Counted from the stretch's first letter, positions 7,859-15,517 are shown. The stretch: DNA of 20,082 nucleotides from JANMEX01 sp031423755 (GCA_031423755.1 JANPGC010000024.1:1-20082); one strand, 5' to 3'. The notes: generated by a model not told the origin, from the letters alone. A program made the numbers and translations.

Positions 7859-8142
7859 TTCAAGTGCGGACTCCGTGTTGTTTCACAACACAAATGTCGC
7901 AATGTTGACGTTTGCCCGCTGGTTCGTGTCCCGAGCGTGGGGGCCACATGTCATGGTTAACAATCTATTCCACCAAAATTTACCGCGTTTCGTTTTGAAA
8001 CACACATCGGCTGCGTTTTAACAATCGAGGTAAGATTTTGTTAAGCGGAGTGCGAGAGGTTGGGTCCAACACGAGATTGCAACTGACCAATTGGAAAGTT
8101 GTCTGTTTGACCCTGCCACCCGTTGTACAGCATAGTTTCATC
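7859..8142. other. non-coding gap between the AsmA-family gene and the fbpB-like gene
   Basis: No convincing protein gene lies here. The minus strand should hold the promoter of the AsmA-family gene. It contains TTAACCAT (7953-7960 on the complementary strand), which resembles a CtrA half-site, and GCGTGGGGGCCACA (7935-7948), whose reverse complement recurs before the DUF1127 gene. The plus strand contains a weak promoter-like pair, TTGAAA (7995-8000) and TTAACA (8018-8023), 17 bases apart. It leads into a structured stretch ending in the terminator at 8143-8174. Confidence 0.5.
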
Positions 8143-8174
8143 ACGGCGCCGATTTATCCCGGCGCCGTTTTTTT
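8030..8174 (+). ncRNA. candidate small RNA ending in an intrinsic terminator
   Basis: A strong Rho-independent terminator at 8143-8174 points along the plus strand, yet the nearest upstream plus-strand protein gene, potI, ends 2 kb earlier with a minus-strand gene between. A short transcript starting near 8030 would explain it. A possible -35/-10 pair is TTGAAA (7995-8000) and TTAACA (8018-8023). Inside the region, CAACT (8080-8084) pairs with AGTTG (8097-8101), and CC/GG of CCAATTGG pair within that loop, giving a compact stem. I do not recognise a known family. The 5' end is a guess, and the alternative is a terminator insulating fbpB from antisense transcription. Confidence 0.35.
8143..8174 (+). 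terminator. Rho-independent terminator (plus strand)
   Basis: ACGGCGCCG (8143-8151) and CGGCGCCGT (8160-8168) form a perfect 9-bp stem with an 8-base loop, followed by seven T (8168-8174). On the minus strand the same hairpin follows the fbpB stop codon but has no T-run after it, so it is directional. The stop codon of the minus-strand permease gene overlaps the end of the T-run. Confidence 0.75.
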
Positions 8175-9852
8175 ATGCTTGTCCGTCTGTGGACAGCGCA
8201 TGCGAGAGAATGACCACGGGAACAAGACTTGTCAGCACAATCGCAAGCGCAGCCACGGCGCCATCCTCGACAGCCGCTCGCGATGCGTTTTCATAAACCA
8301 AGGTCGCCAAAGTGTTGAAGCCGATGGGGCGAAGCAGAATGGTTGCGGGCAGTTCCTTCACCGTTTCAACAAAAACCAGCACCACACTTGTCAGTATCGC
8401 CGGGCGAAGCAAAGGCAGCGTGATCTGAACCGTCGCTTGGCGGGATGAGCGGCCGAGGTTGCGTGCCGCGTGGTTGAGGTTTGCCGGCAGCTTTTGCAGA
8501 CCGGAATGCAGCCCTGAATCCGCGACTGCCAGAAAGCGGATGCTTGCGGCAAGAATGACTGCCAGCACAGACCCGGAGAAGAACAGACCGGGCGCTGGCA
8601 GAGACAATTCCTTCATTGCGCTGTTCAAGAGCCGGTCCGCCCCCCCAAGCGCAAAGAGCAGACCGATCGCAAGCACAGTTCCGGGAAGCGCATAGCCAGT
8701 CGAAGCAAGCCGTACTGCCAGCTGCATGCGCCGCAGGTTCTGCATTCTTCCCGCATGCATCAGGAACAGGCTTGCTGAAACGGTTATCACAGCCGTCAAT
8801 GTGCCAGCGATAAGCGAATTGAAAAGCGCCGCACGGAACTCCGGAGCCATGAGCTGGTCGAGCCGGTTCAGTGCAAATCGCAAAAGTACGAGGAACGGGA
8901 TGCCAAAACCGGCAAGGACCGGCATGACACAGGCAACACCAGCAGCAAGCGCCACTGCTCCTTTCAACCTCCGCCGCGCCGGACGGCTGGAGAAATTCGC
9001 AGAGCGTGTACCGGAAAAGCGCAACTGCCGCCGCGCATGAGACTCAATTGCCAAGAGGGCGAACACGATGGTCAGCATGATCACCGCGATTTGCGCGGCT
9101 CCGGCAAGACTGCCGCGCGACAGCCAAGTGTTGTAAACGGAAAAGGTCAGTGTGCGCACACCGAGATACTCAACCGCGCCGATATCATTGAGTGTCTCCA
9201 TCAAGGCAAGCGCAACGCCGGCAACAATTGCCGGCCGGGCCATGGGCAAAAGCACTCTTGCAAAGACTCTCAGAGGCGACGCACCAAGCGAACGGGCGAC
9301 ATCGGCAGCGTTGCGTCCCTGCATCAAGAACACGACACGCGTGGATAGGTAGACATAGGGATAGAGCACAGCCGAAAGGATGAAGCCAGCTCCCCATGTC
9401 GAGCGCACATCCGGAAACCAATAATCGGCATTGGTCTTGAAACCGAACACTGCGCGAATGAAAGATTGTACAGGCCCCGCAAAGTGTAGAAATTCCACAA
9501 AACTGTATGAGGCGATGTAGGCTGGCATGGCAATCGGCAACACCAACATCCACGACAGCGTTCGACGAAACGGAAAGTCAAAGCTGATGACAAGCCACGC
9601 GGAAACAACACCAATGGAACCAGTGAGTACGGCGACAAGCAACATGACTTGTGCCGTGACAAGCGCCGATTGCGGGAGCACCGTCCGGGCAAGGTGGAGC
9701 AAGTCCTCCGTCCCGCCGCCAAATGCCAACACCACGAGAGCAGCCAGCGGCAGCAATGTCAGAGCGACGATTGCAAGCGTCACGCCCGTTAGCCACGGGT
9801 GACGTTGGACCCGAATTTTAGCAGTGTGAACAGTTGCGGTGAGTGTGGTCAT
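8173..9852 (-). CDS. iron(III) ABC transporter permease, fused FbpB/SfuB type
   Basis: A 559-residue inner-membrane protein made of two fused permease halves, as in ferric iron transporters FbpB and SfuB. The first half spans about residues 20-270 and has an EAA loop DVARSLGASPLRVFARV followed by LLPMARPAIVAG. The second half, after a basic linker near 275-300, has AARNLGRSSRQATVQI followed by TLPLLRPAILTS. About twelve membrane helices are expected, starting with GVTLAIVALTLLPLAALVVL. It lies 77 bases downstream of the fbpA-like gene on the same strand, as in fbpAB operons. No ATPase gene follows in this window, so the transporter needs an FbpC supplied from elsewhere. The ATG at 9852 is taken as the start although its ribosome binding site is weak. 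The specific cation is inferred from the partner protein. Confidence 0.87.
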   Translation of the reverse strand: MTTLTATVHTAKIRVQRHPWLTGVTLAIVALTLLPLAALVVLAFGGGTEDLLHLARTVLPQSALVTAQVMLLVAVLTGSIGVVSAWLVISFDFPFRRTLSWMLVLPIAMPAYIASYSFVEFLHFAGPVQSFIRAVFGFKTNADYWFPDVRSTWGAGFILSAVLYPYVYLSTRVVFLMQGRNAADVARSLGASPLRVFARVLLPMARPAIVAGVALALMETLNDIGAVEYLGVRTLTFSVYNTWLSRGSLAGAAQIAVIMLTIVFALLAIESHARRQLRFSGTRSANFSSRPARRRLKGAVALAAGVACVMPVLAGFGIPFLVLLRFALNRLDQLMAPEFRAALFNSLIAGTLTAVITVSASLFLMHAGRMQNLRRMQLAVRLASTGYALPGTVLAIGLLFALGGADRLLNSAMKELSLPAPGLFFSGSVLAVILAASIRFLAVADSGLHSGLQKLPANLNHAARNLGRSSRQATVQITLPLLRPAILTSVVLVFVETVKELPATILLRPIGFNTLATLVYENASRAAVEDGAVAALAIVLTSLVPVVILSHALSTDGQA

Positions 9853-9929
9853 GCTTGGCTACGAGCCCGACAGCCGCAAGGGCAAAAAGGTGCCGCAATG
9901 GGCACCTCTCAAATCAATGGGAAAGCCGG

Positions 9930-10985
9930 TCAGCTTCCGGCTCCATCATCAAATGCCACACGGTCGACCATTTCCGAGGCGGCTTTGCGATGTGCGGCAA
10001 TATCGGCCAAAGGCAGCGGATCAGCCTTCAACGGACCAAACGAGGCAACCAGCTCTGATGGCTTTACGTTGGCATCGACGGGATACTCAAAGACCTGCTC
10101 GGCGTATATTCTCTGAGCCTCCGGACTGGCAAGATACGCCATCAGCTTCAGTGCTGCTTGCTTGTCCGGCGCATATTTGGCCAGAGCCATGCCGGAAATG
10201 TTGACATGGCTGCCACGGTCATTGGTGTTGGGGAAGAGCACCTTTATTGAACCGGCCCATTCCTTCTGCTCTGGCTCTTTGTCATTGGTCAGCATCTGGC
10301 CGACATAATAGGTATTGCCAAGCGCGATGTCGCACTCGCCGGCGTAGATCGCCTTGGCCTGATCGCGATCGCCGCCTTCCGGCTTGCGCGCCAGATTGGC
10401 CTTGACGCCCCGCAGCCACTCTTCGGCCTTTTCCACGCTGCTGTGCGCGATCATAGAGGAAATCAGTGCCAGATTGTAGTCATGCTGTCCTGAACGGGTG
10501 CACAGTTTGCCCTTCCATTTCGGATCAGCAAGTTCCTCGTAAGTGATTTCGTTCTGCGCGACACGGTCTTTCGACGCATAGACAACACGTGCGCGCTTTG
10601 TCAGTCCGAACCAGTTGCCGGACGGATCGCGATACTCTGCGGGGATTTCTGAAACAACAGACGCGTCGGTGACGGGCTGGGTAATTCCCTTGTCAACAAT
10701 CGCCGAAAGCCGCGCAATATCCACCGTCAGGATCACGTCTGCAGGAGAGTTCTCCCCCTCTGCAAGAATGCGCTCATCAAGTCCTTTGTCGAGAAAGAGA
10801 ACGTTGGTCTTGATGCCGGTTTTTTCGGTGAACGCTTTCAGCACCGGTTCTATCAGCGGCGGCTGGCGGTAGGAATAGACGTTGACAGAGTCCTCGGCGC
10901 CGACCGCAGCGCTTGCGGCAAAGGACAACCCAATTGTGAGGGAGAACATGAACGGGCGCACGACTGCGCCAAGCGGAAGCTGCAT
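9930..10985 (-). CDS. ferric iron-binding periplasmic protein, FbpA/FutA type
   Basis: A 351-residue periplasmic binding protein. The signal peptide covers residues 1-30 (MQLPLGAVVRPFMF... ending AVGA before EDS). The mature protein begins VNVYSYR and continues with FTEKTGIKTNVLF and PADVILTVDIARL. It carries the adjacent tyrosine pair in GNTYYVGQML (residues 226-227, about 196-197 of the mature form), which matches the Fe(III)-coordinating tyrosines of bacterial FbpA. I chose the ATG at 10985 because GGAG lies about eight bases upstream; the in-frame ATG at 11003 has no such site. It is upstream of the fused permease gene and 137 bases downstream of the kinase gene. A weak promoter-like pair lies in that gap, but no recognisable Fur, RirA or Irr box was found. 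The iron role follows from the tyrosines and the partner. Confidence 0.88.
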   Translation of the reverse strand: MQLPLGAVVRPFMFSLTIGLSFAASAAVGAEDSVNVYSYRQPPLIEPVLKAFTEKTGIKTNVLFLDKGLDERILAEGENSPADVILTVDIARLSAIVDKGITQPVTDASVVSEIPAEYRDPSGNWFGLTKRARVVYASKDRVAQNEITYEELADPKWKGKLCTRSGQHDYNLALISSMIAHSSVEKAEEWLRGVKANLARKPEGGDRDQAKAIYAGECDIALGNTYYVGQMLTNDKEPEQKEWAGSIKVLFPNTNDRGSHVNISGMALAKYAPDKQAALKLMAYLASPEAQRIYAEQVFEYPVDANVKPSELVASFGPLKADPLPLADIAAHRKAASEMVDRVAFDDGAGS

Positions 10986-11055
10986 TATCTTACTCCAAGC
11001 CATCGGGGTTCAAGGCCCCGGGGTGATTGAGCTGCGGCATCGCCGCTGCACGATT

Positions 11056-11084
11056 GACGTAGGCGCAAGCCGGATACCGGTCAA
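11056..11084 (-). promoter_or_regulatory. possible promoter of the fbpA-like gene
   Basis: Reading the minus strand, TTGACC (11079-11084) and TACGTC (11056-11061) are 17 bases apart and lie about 70 bases before the fbpA start. The -10 is poor. The gap of 137 bases after the kinase gene also holds a small hairpin, GCGGC/GCCGC, without a T-run. No TGA-N9-TCA iron box was seen. Confidence 0.25.
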
Positions 11085-11122
11085 CGGCAGAAAGCCTCAT
11101 AAATGCGTCAGTTTGGAATGGT

Positions 11123-14100
11123 TCAATCCGCCAGTACACGCGTCGAAGGGAACGTGATCTCCACGAGCGTGCCCTGAGACGGCGTGGAAGTGATGGTAAA
11201 ACTTGCGCGGTTTGCCTCAACCATGGCTTTTGTCAGGGGCAGCCCCAAGCCCGTGCCGTCACCGCGCTCACGGTTGAGGGCGTTGATCTGTTTGAACGGC
11301 TTTAACGCCTGTTCGATTTCCTGCGTGGTCATTCCGATGCCAGTGTCGCGAACCCGTATCACCACGCCGCCCGTCAGTTCGTAAGCCGTTGACACGATCA
11401 CTTGTCCACCTGCTCCCGTGTAACGGACCGCATTGGACAAAAGGTTGAGCGCAATCTGTTTGACGGAACGAAGGTCGGCAACAACATCTGGCAGATCAGA
11501 AGCAAATGATGAACGGATGATAACCCGGTCCCTGTTGGCTTGCGGCTGCATCATGGAGACCGCCTCTGCCAGCGACTCGTTCAGCGAAACCGCCTCAAAG
11601 TCCATCTCCTGCTGCCCGGCTTCGATCTTGGATATGTCAAGCAGGTCATTGACAAGATCAAGCACATGGCGGCCGGAACGGTTGATGTCTTTGAGGTAGT
11701 CCAGATAGCGAAGATTGCCAACAGGCCCGAACCGCTCTTCAGTCATCAGGTCCGAGAAACCAATGATCGCATTGAGCGGTGTGCGGATTTCATGGCTGAC
11801 ACGTGCCAGAAATTCTGACTTCTGTGTGGAGGCATGCTCGGCGGCGCGCCGGGCGGCATTCAGCTCCTCTTCCGCCCGTTTCCACTGGGTGATATCGCGC
11901 ATCACAGCGCAATATCCGGTTGATCCGGACAGGCGGCCAATTGTCATGAAAAGCGGAATAAAGCGACCGTGCGACTCGCGCCCGATGACTTCGCGACCGT
12001 CATTTATCAAACTGGCCACACCCGTGCCTGAGAGATTTGCGAGATAGTCGCTGACGGCGCGCTGGCTCTCGGTAGCAAACAGAACAGTGAATGGTTTCCC
12101 GCGCACTTCTGCCGGATCAAATCCAAACAGTGCTTCGGCAGATTGGGTGATGGCGCGCACGGTACCGTCTTCATGGACGAACACCACGCCGTCAGTCGCG
12201 GTTTCCAGAACCGAGGAAAGCTCGGATACTTCCTGCTTTAAGGCCGCAACATCAGCATCGTTTTCATCACCCGATTGCGCCTCAAGCGCATGCACATCTA
12301 TTAGCCGCATCGACAGGAGCAGCGCGTGGCCTCCCTTCCAGGGGACGGAGTGCAAATGCGCCCGCACCGGCACCAGATCATCATAGGCAGTACGCAGAAT
12401 TGAATTGAGGTGGGCGACATCGGATTCGCTGTCGTCATCTCGCACAAACAACCGATCAAGACCGCCCACACCGTTCAGCGCAGCCAGCGACGCAAAGCCG
12501 GTCAGGTCAAAGAATGCCTGATTGGCAAACAAAAGATCAGAACCATTGTGAACAAGTATTGGAACCGGCAGGCGCGACAGAATTGGCGCTTCGTCGATCT
12601 CTTGGTCTGCCCCATCTCCCGCAGCATCCCCCTCACTGTCGGCCTGCGCAGCGTTTGCGCCAGCGTTCCCGTCTTCGCTGTCCTCCACGTCCACGGCGTA
12701 GCTTTCGTCACCGAGGAATTCCTCGTCAGACGGCTCATTCAGCCCCTGCGGATCAACTCGATTGACAGCTTGCAAGTCTTCATCGAGCGCAGCGTCTTGC
12801 GACAGCAGATATTCATCGGCTGACTGGTCCAAACGCACCAGTGCTTCGATTTCATGCTGGTCCTCAACGTCATCGCCATATGTGAGGTCGGCCGCTGACT
12901 CGCCGTCATCGGTGGTGCCCAAAACTGGCTCAGGCTTGGTATCTGATTGCGTATGGGTTTGATCGTTGGTCGCCTCGACGTCCTGTAAAATCGCGGAGGG
13001 CTCGGTCAAAGCCGTATCGTTCTCATTGTCGGAAAGGATTGTCTGTGTTGCCGGCTTGTCTTCACTGGCCGGAGCGCCTTCCGCCGTGGCCGCCATCAGT
13101 CCTTCGCGGCGCAGCCGTTCCGCGATTTCCCGGAATGCGCTCCGCTCGACCGGTGAAAGCACATTGTCGCCCGCCGTTTGGCGCGGCTGGCGTCGCTCTT
13201 CAAGGCGGATCACCTTGTCCGCCATCGGCAGCGCCAGTCGTCCGCTGGTCAACTCCAACGCCGGCTTTTCGCCTTGCCACGGATCATGGGCGGTGTCGTC
13301 CACGGCCGTCTCAACGAGCGGATTTGTATCTGGTTCGGACAGCGGCGATAAACGCCCGGGCGCAAGATCAGTGGCCTGGCTGCGCTGCGCCAGCGCAATT
13401 CCGATTGCCTCCGGGTCAACCACCGCATCGGCGACGCGGACAATGCCAAAGCCGCGAAAGCCCTCAAACCGGCGCTCACGGTCGTAAACCGGCAAGGCAG
13501 CCAGATCGACAGGCGCGCGCAAGTCTGTTCCCTCAATTGGCCACAAGACGGAACGCCCGGACCATGTGTCGTGCCGTTCCAGAAGGTCGCGGATCTCGCC
13601 CGATGGGTCCATTGCGAACACTTGGGCGACTTCGGCAAACGTGCGGCCTTCCACGTCAGCAGCATGTTTGCCGACCGTTTGCCCGAACTCCGGAGAAATC
13701 ATGCTGAAAAAGCCGGCCGCATCAATTTTCCAGGTGAAACGGACTGGCGCGGACTCCGAGTCAATGGCAGGTCTATGCGGCTCTGAAACAGCAGTGACGG
13801 CCAAGCTAACGGCGGCATTCGGCGTTGGGCTGGCATCTTTTGTCAATTTCATCGATTCATTCGCTGCTGCCGGTATCGCGGCAGGCACAGTCGGGCTTGG
13901 AGATTTTCCAGTATCATTCACACGCCCGGTGGACGCAGCGCCGGCAAAGCGGTCGCCGTGAAAGTACCATCGATCTGCTTTGCTTGCAGGCTCGCTTTCT
14001 GGTGCCGCGCGCTTGCCGAATGATTGGGCGGGCCGCTCCATGACCGTTGGCACGATTGGCTGGGACTTGTCCTCAATCACAAGAAGAATGAATTGCCCCG

Positions 14101-14704
14101 GCTCGTCGCCGATCCGCCCGATACCTGCCGGATATGTCCGCTGTCCGGCTTGGATACGCTGTTTGACCATCCGGTCCCGTGCGGAAAGAGCGCTGTTTGC
14201 CAGTCGCCGCAGTTCCTGCGCGTCAACATTCAATCCATCAAACTCCGGACTGGAAACAATTATGCCGCCTTCTGCATCCAATATTGCTGCATGACTGCCT
14301 TCGCTGGCCAATCCATCAATCGCGTTGCGAATTCCGCCTTCTGCGGGCGCGCTGATCATGATCGCCTGGCCGCCATCCGGCAGCCGCACTGGTGAGACGG
14401 AGATCATTACCATCCGGCTTTCAACGCCTGACGTGATCCGCAGCGCAATCATTGCGGATTTGCCACGAAGGTCGCCAAGGTCCAGCGCGCCGATTTGCCG
14501 CTTGGCGCTTACGCCAAGCTCCGGATCATTGCCGGTCAAATCCACAGGATTGTCAAACCCGGCCAGCCGCGCGCCGGTTCCATTGGCAAAGATCACCGAA
14601 TCAAGAGACGCCGTGACAATCAGCACCGCATCACCTGCAGCAAGCCGGTCGCGAACTGTGTCCAGTACGGCAATGTCAATAAATGGATAGGGCACTGATG
14701 CCAT
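11123..14704 (-). CDS. pdhS: PdhS-like multi-PAS cell-cycle sensor histidine kinase
   Basis: A 1193-residue cytoplasmic histidine kinase with no clear membrane helix. In order: an N-terminal sensory region (about 10-210, FANGTGARLAGF and AAILDAEGGIIVSSPEF), a PAS-like segment (about 322-430), a long linker strongly acidic at about 545-702, a PAS domain (about 705-805, LFANQAFFDLTGF), another PAS domain (about 828-945, ITQSAEALFGFDPAEVRGK ending VMRDITQWKRAEEEL), then HisKA with the phosphorylated histidine in SHEIRTPLNAIIGFSDLM (His971). The ATPase domain has N-box NLLSNAVRYT (about 1087), DTGIGM (about 1120) and GDGTGLGLPL (about 1148). RFGPVGN and DINRSGRHVLDLVNDLLDIS are typical of the PleC/DivJ/PdhS kinases that act on DivK. 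The length is near Brucella PdhS. A CtrA box precedes the start, which fits. Exact orthology is inferred, not tested. Confidence 0.85.
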   Translation of the reverse strand: MASVPYPFIDIAVLDTVRDRLAAGDAVLIVTASLDSVIFANGTGARLAGFDNPVDLTGNDPELGVSAKRQIGALDLGDLRGKSAMIALRITSGVESRMVMISVSPVRLPDGGQAIMISAPAEGGIRNAIDGLASEGSHAAILDAEGGIIVSSPEFDGLNVDAQELRRLANSALSARDRMVKQRIQAGQRTYPAGIGRIGDEPGQFILLVIEDKSQPIVPTVMERPAQSFGKRAAPESEPASKADRWYFHGDRFAGAASTGRVNDTGKSPSPTVPAAIPAAANESMKLTKDASPTPNAAVSLAVTAVSEPHRPAIDSESAPVRFTWKIDAAGFFSMISPEFGQTVGKHAADVEGRTFAEVAQVFAMDPSGEIRDLLERHDTWSGRSVLWPIEGTDLRAPVDLAALPVYDRERRFEGFRGFGIVRVADAVVDPEAIGIALAQRSQATDLAPGRLSPLSEPDTNPLVETAVDDTAHDPWQGEKPALELTSGRLALPMADKVIRLEERRQPRQTAGDNVLSPVERSAFREIAERLRREGLMAATAEGAPASEDKPATQTILSDNENDTALTEPSAILQDVEATNDQTHTQSDTKPEPVLGTTDDGESAADLTYGDDVEDQHEIEALVRLDQSADEYLLSQDAALDEDLQAVNRVDPQGLNEPSDEEFLGDESYAVDVEDSEDGNAGANAAQADSEGDAAGDGADQEIDEAPILSRLPVPILVHNGSDLLFANQAFFDLTGFASLAALNGVGGLDRLFVRDDDSESDVAHLNSILRTAYDDLVPVRAHLHSVPWKGGHALLLSMRLIDVHALEAQSGDENDADVAALKQEVSELSSVLETATDGVVFVHEDGTVRAITQSAEALFGFDPAEVRGKPFTVLFATESQRAVSDYLANLSGTGVASLINDGREVIGRESHGRFIPLFMTIGRLSGSTGYCAVMRDITQWKRAEEELNAARRAAEHASTQKSEFLARVSHEIRTPLNAIIGFSDLMTEERFGPVGNLRYLDYLKDINRSGRHVLDLVNDLLDISKIEAGQQEMDFEAVSLNESLAEAVSMMQPQANRDRVIIRSSFASDLPDVVADLRSVKQIALNLLSNAVRYTGAGGQVIVSTAYELTGGVVIRVRDTGIGMTTQEIEQALKPFKQINALNRERGDGTGLGLPLTKAMVEANRASFTITSTPSQGTLVEITFPSTRVLAD

Positions 14705-14725
14705 CGTTGCTGCGGTCCGGTTTCA

Positions 14726-14740
14726 TTAAGTCTTTGTTAA
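14726..14740. promoter_or_regulatory. CtrA box upstream of the pdhS-like gene
   Basis: TTAA (14726-14729), seven bases (GTCTTTG), TTAA (14737-14740) is an exact match to the alphaproteobacterial CtrA consensus TTAA-N7-TTAA. It begins 22 bases upstream of the kinase start codon. A palindromic GGTTAACC at 14804-14811 lies further into the same intergenic region and resembles a half-site. CtrA control of a kinase in its own upstream pathway would form a feedback loop. Confidence 0.6.
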
Positions 14741-14821
14741 TAATTGGTTCCGCCACGCCCGTCCACAAACCGTTGCGCAAGAAACACCCGTTTCTCCGCA
14801 GGTGGTTAACCGAATGAAATG

Positions 14822-14850
14822 GTGCACTGCAAAAAAATGTTGCAATGCAC
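14822..14850. promoter_or_regulatory. inverted repeat at the phasin promoter, likely PhaR operator
   Basis: GTGCACTGCAA (14822-14832) and TTGCAATGCAC (14840-14850) are inverted copies with one mismatch in eleven, separated by AAAAATG. The TGC/GCA-rich arms resemble the binding sites of PhaR, the polyhydroxyalkanoate-responsive repressor that controls phasin genes in other alphaproteobacteria. The right arm covers the -35 element of the phasin promoter, so binding should block transcription until storage granules titrate the repressor. The PhaR assignment is inference; the repeat is directly visible. Confidence 0.6.
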
Positions 14851-14868
14851 AATGAACTGACATATATA
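14840..14868 (+). promoter_or_regulatory. sigma-70-type promoter of the phasin gene
   Basis: TTGCAA (14840-14845) and TATATA (14863-14868) are exactly 17 bases apart, and the -10 lies about 52 bases before the phasin start codon. This is among the best promoter matches in the window and fits strong expression of an abundant granule protein. Confidence 0.7.
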
Positions 14869-14920
14869 CGGTTCATGAATAACCCGCTGGCGAATGAACG
14901 CCGCAAAAGGAGACTTTGAA

Positions 14921-15370
14921 ATGTCCAAGAAGCCAGAAACCGATGCTTTCGCAATGCCGTCCTTTGATGCCTCCAAGGTCAACGACCAGTTCCGCGATTT
15001 CGCCGAGAAGGGCCTTGCCCAGTCGAAAGACGCCTATGCCAAGATGAAGACCGCCACTGAAGAAGCCCAGAAGTCGGTTGAGGACACGTTCAAGTCCGTC
15101 CAGACCGCTGGTGCCGAAGTTTCGCTCAAGGCCATTTCGGCTCTGCGCGCCAACACCGAAGCTGGCCTTTCGCACCTCGAAGCTTTGGTCGGCGTCAAGT
15201 CGATCTCCGATTTCGTCGAGCTGCAGACCTCTTTCTTCCGCAAGCAGGCCGAACTCGTGACCGCACAGGCCAAGGAATTGCAGGACGTTTCGTCCAAGGC
15301 AGCCGAAAAGGCCGCCGCTCCGGTCAAGGCTGCCATCGAGAAGGTCGTTTCGGAATTCAAGGCTGCCTGA
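14921..15370 (+). CDS. phasin family protein (polyhydroxyalkanoate granule surface)
   Basis: A 149-residue alanine-, lysine- and glutamate-rich, almost fully helical protein of the phasin family (Phasin_2 type), which coats polyhydroxyalkanoate granules. Recognisable segments are VNDQFRDFAEKGLAQSKDAY, ATEEAQKSVEDTF, LSHLEALVGVKSISDFVELQ and FFRKQAELVTAQAKELQ, with an AEKAAAPVKAAIEK tail. The start at 14921 (MSKKPET) is set by AAAAGGAG about eight bases upstream; an in-frame ATG at 14894 would give a nine-residue extension without such a site. It has a strong promoter with an overlapping inverted repeat and ends at a clean terminator, so it is a single-gene unit. Codon use is strongly biased to G/C endings, consistent with high expression. 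Divergent from the kinase gene. Confidence 0.93.
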   Translation: MSKKPETDAFAMPSFDASKVNDQFRDFAEKGLAQSKDAYAKMKTATEEAQKSVEDTFKSVQTAGAEVSLKAISALRANTEAGLSHLEALVGVKSISDFVELQTSFFRKQAELVTAQAKELQDVSSKAAEKAAAPVKAAIEKVVSEFKAA

Positions 15371-15429
15371 TTGGCACCCAATAAAATAGTTCTCGACCCG
15401 GCATCCTCCTCCCGGCCGGTTTGAGCAGA

Positions 15430-15454
15430 AGCCGAATGCGTAATTTGTTCGGCT
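15430..15454 (+). other. secondary hairpin in the phasin 3' region
   Basis: AGCCGAA (15430-15436) and TTCGGCT (15448-15454) form a perfect 7-bp stem with an 11-base loop, ten bases before the terminator stem. It has no T-run of its own and probably adds structure to the 3' end of the phasin transcript. Confidence 0.45.
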
Positions 15455-15463
15455 CGATATGAG

Positions 15464-15493
15464 AAGGCCAGGCTCCTCCCGCCTGGCCTTTTT
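15464..15493 (+). terminator. Rho-independent terminator after the phasin gene
   Basis: AAGGCCAGGC (15464-15473) and GCCTGGCCTT (15481-15490) form a perfect 10-bp stem with loop TCCTCCC, and the T-run continues to 15493. It lies 93 bases after the phasin stop and separates that unit from the tRNA. Confidence 0.85.
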
Positions 15494-15517
15494 CTTGGGA
15501 AGTGCACGATGTGCGGC

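Noticed and set aside
9924..9942. Terminator at the end of the fbpA-like gene
   Set aside because: AGCCGG/CCGGCT forms only a 6-bp stem that includes the stop codon in its loop, without a T-run; the permease gene follows in the same operon.
10986..11122. Iron-responsive operator (Fur, RirA or Irr box) before the fbpA-like gene
   Set aside because: No TGA-N9-TCA or comparable symmetric A/T-rich site was found in the gap.
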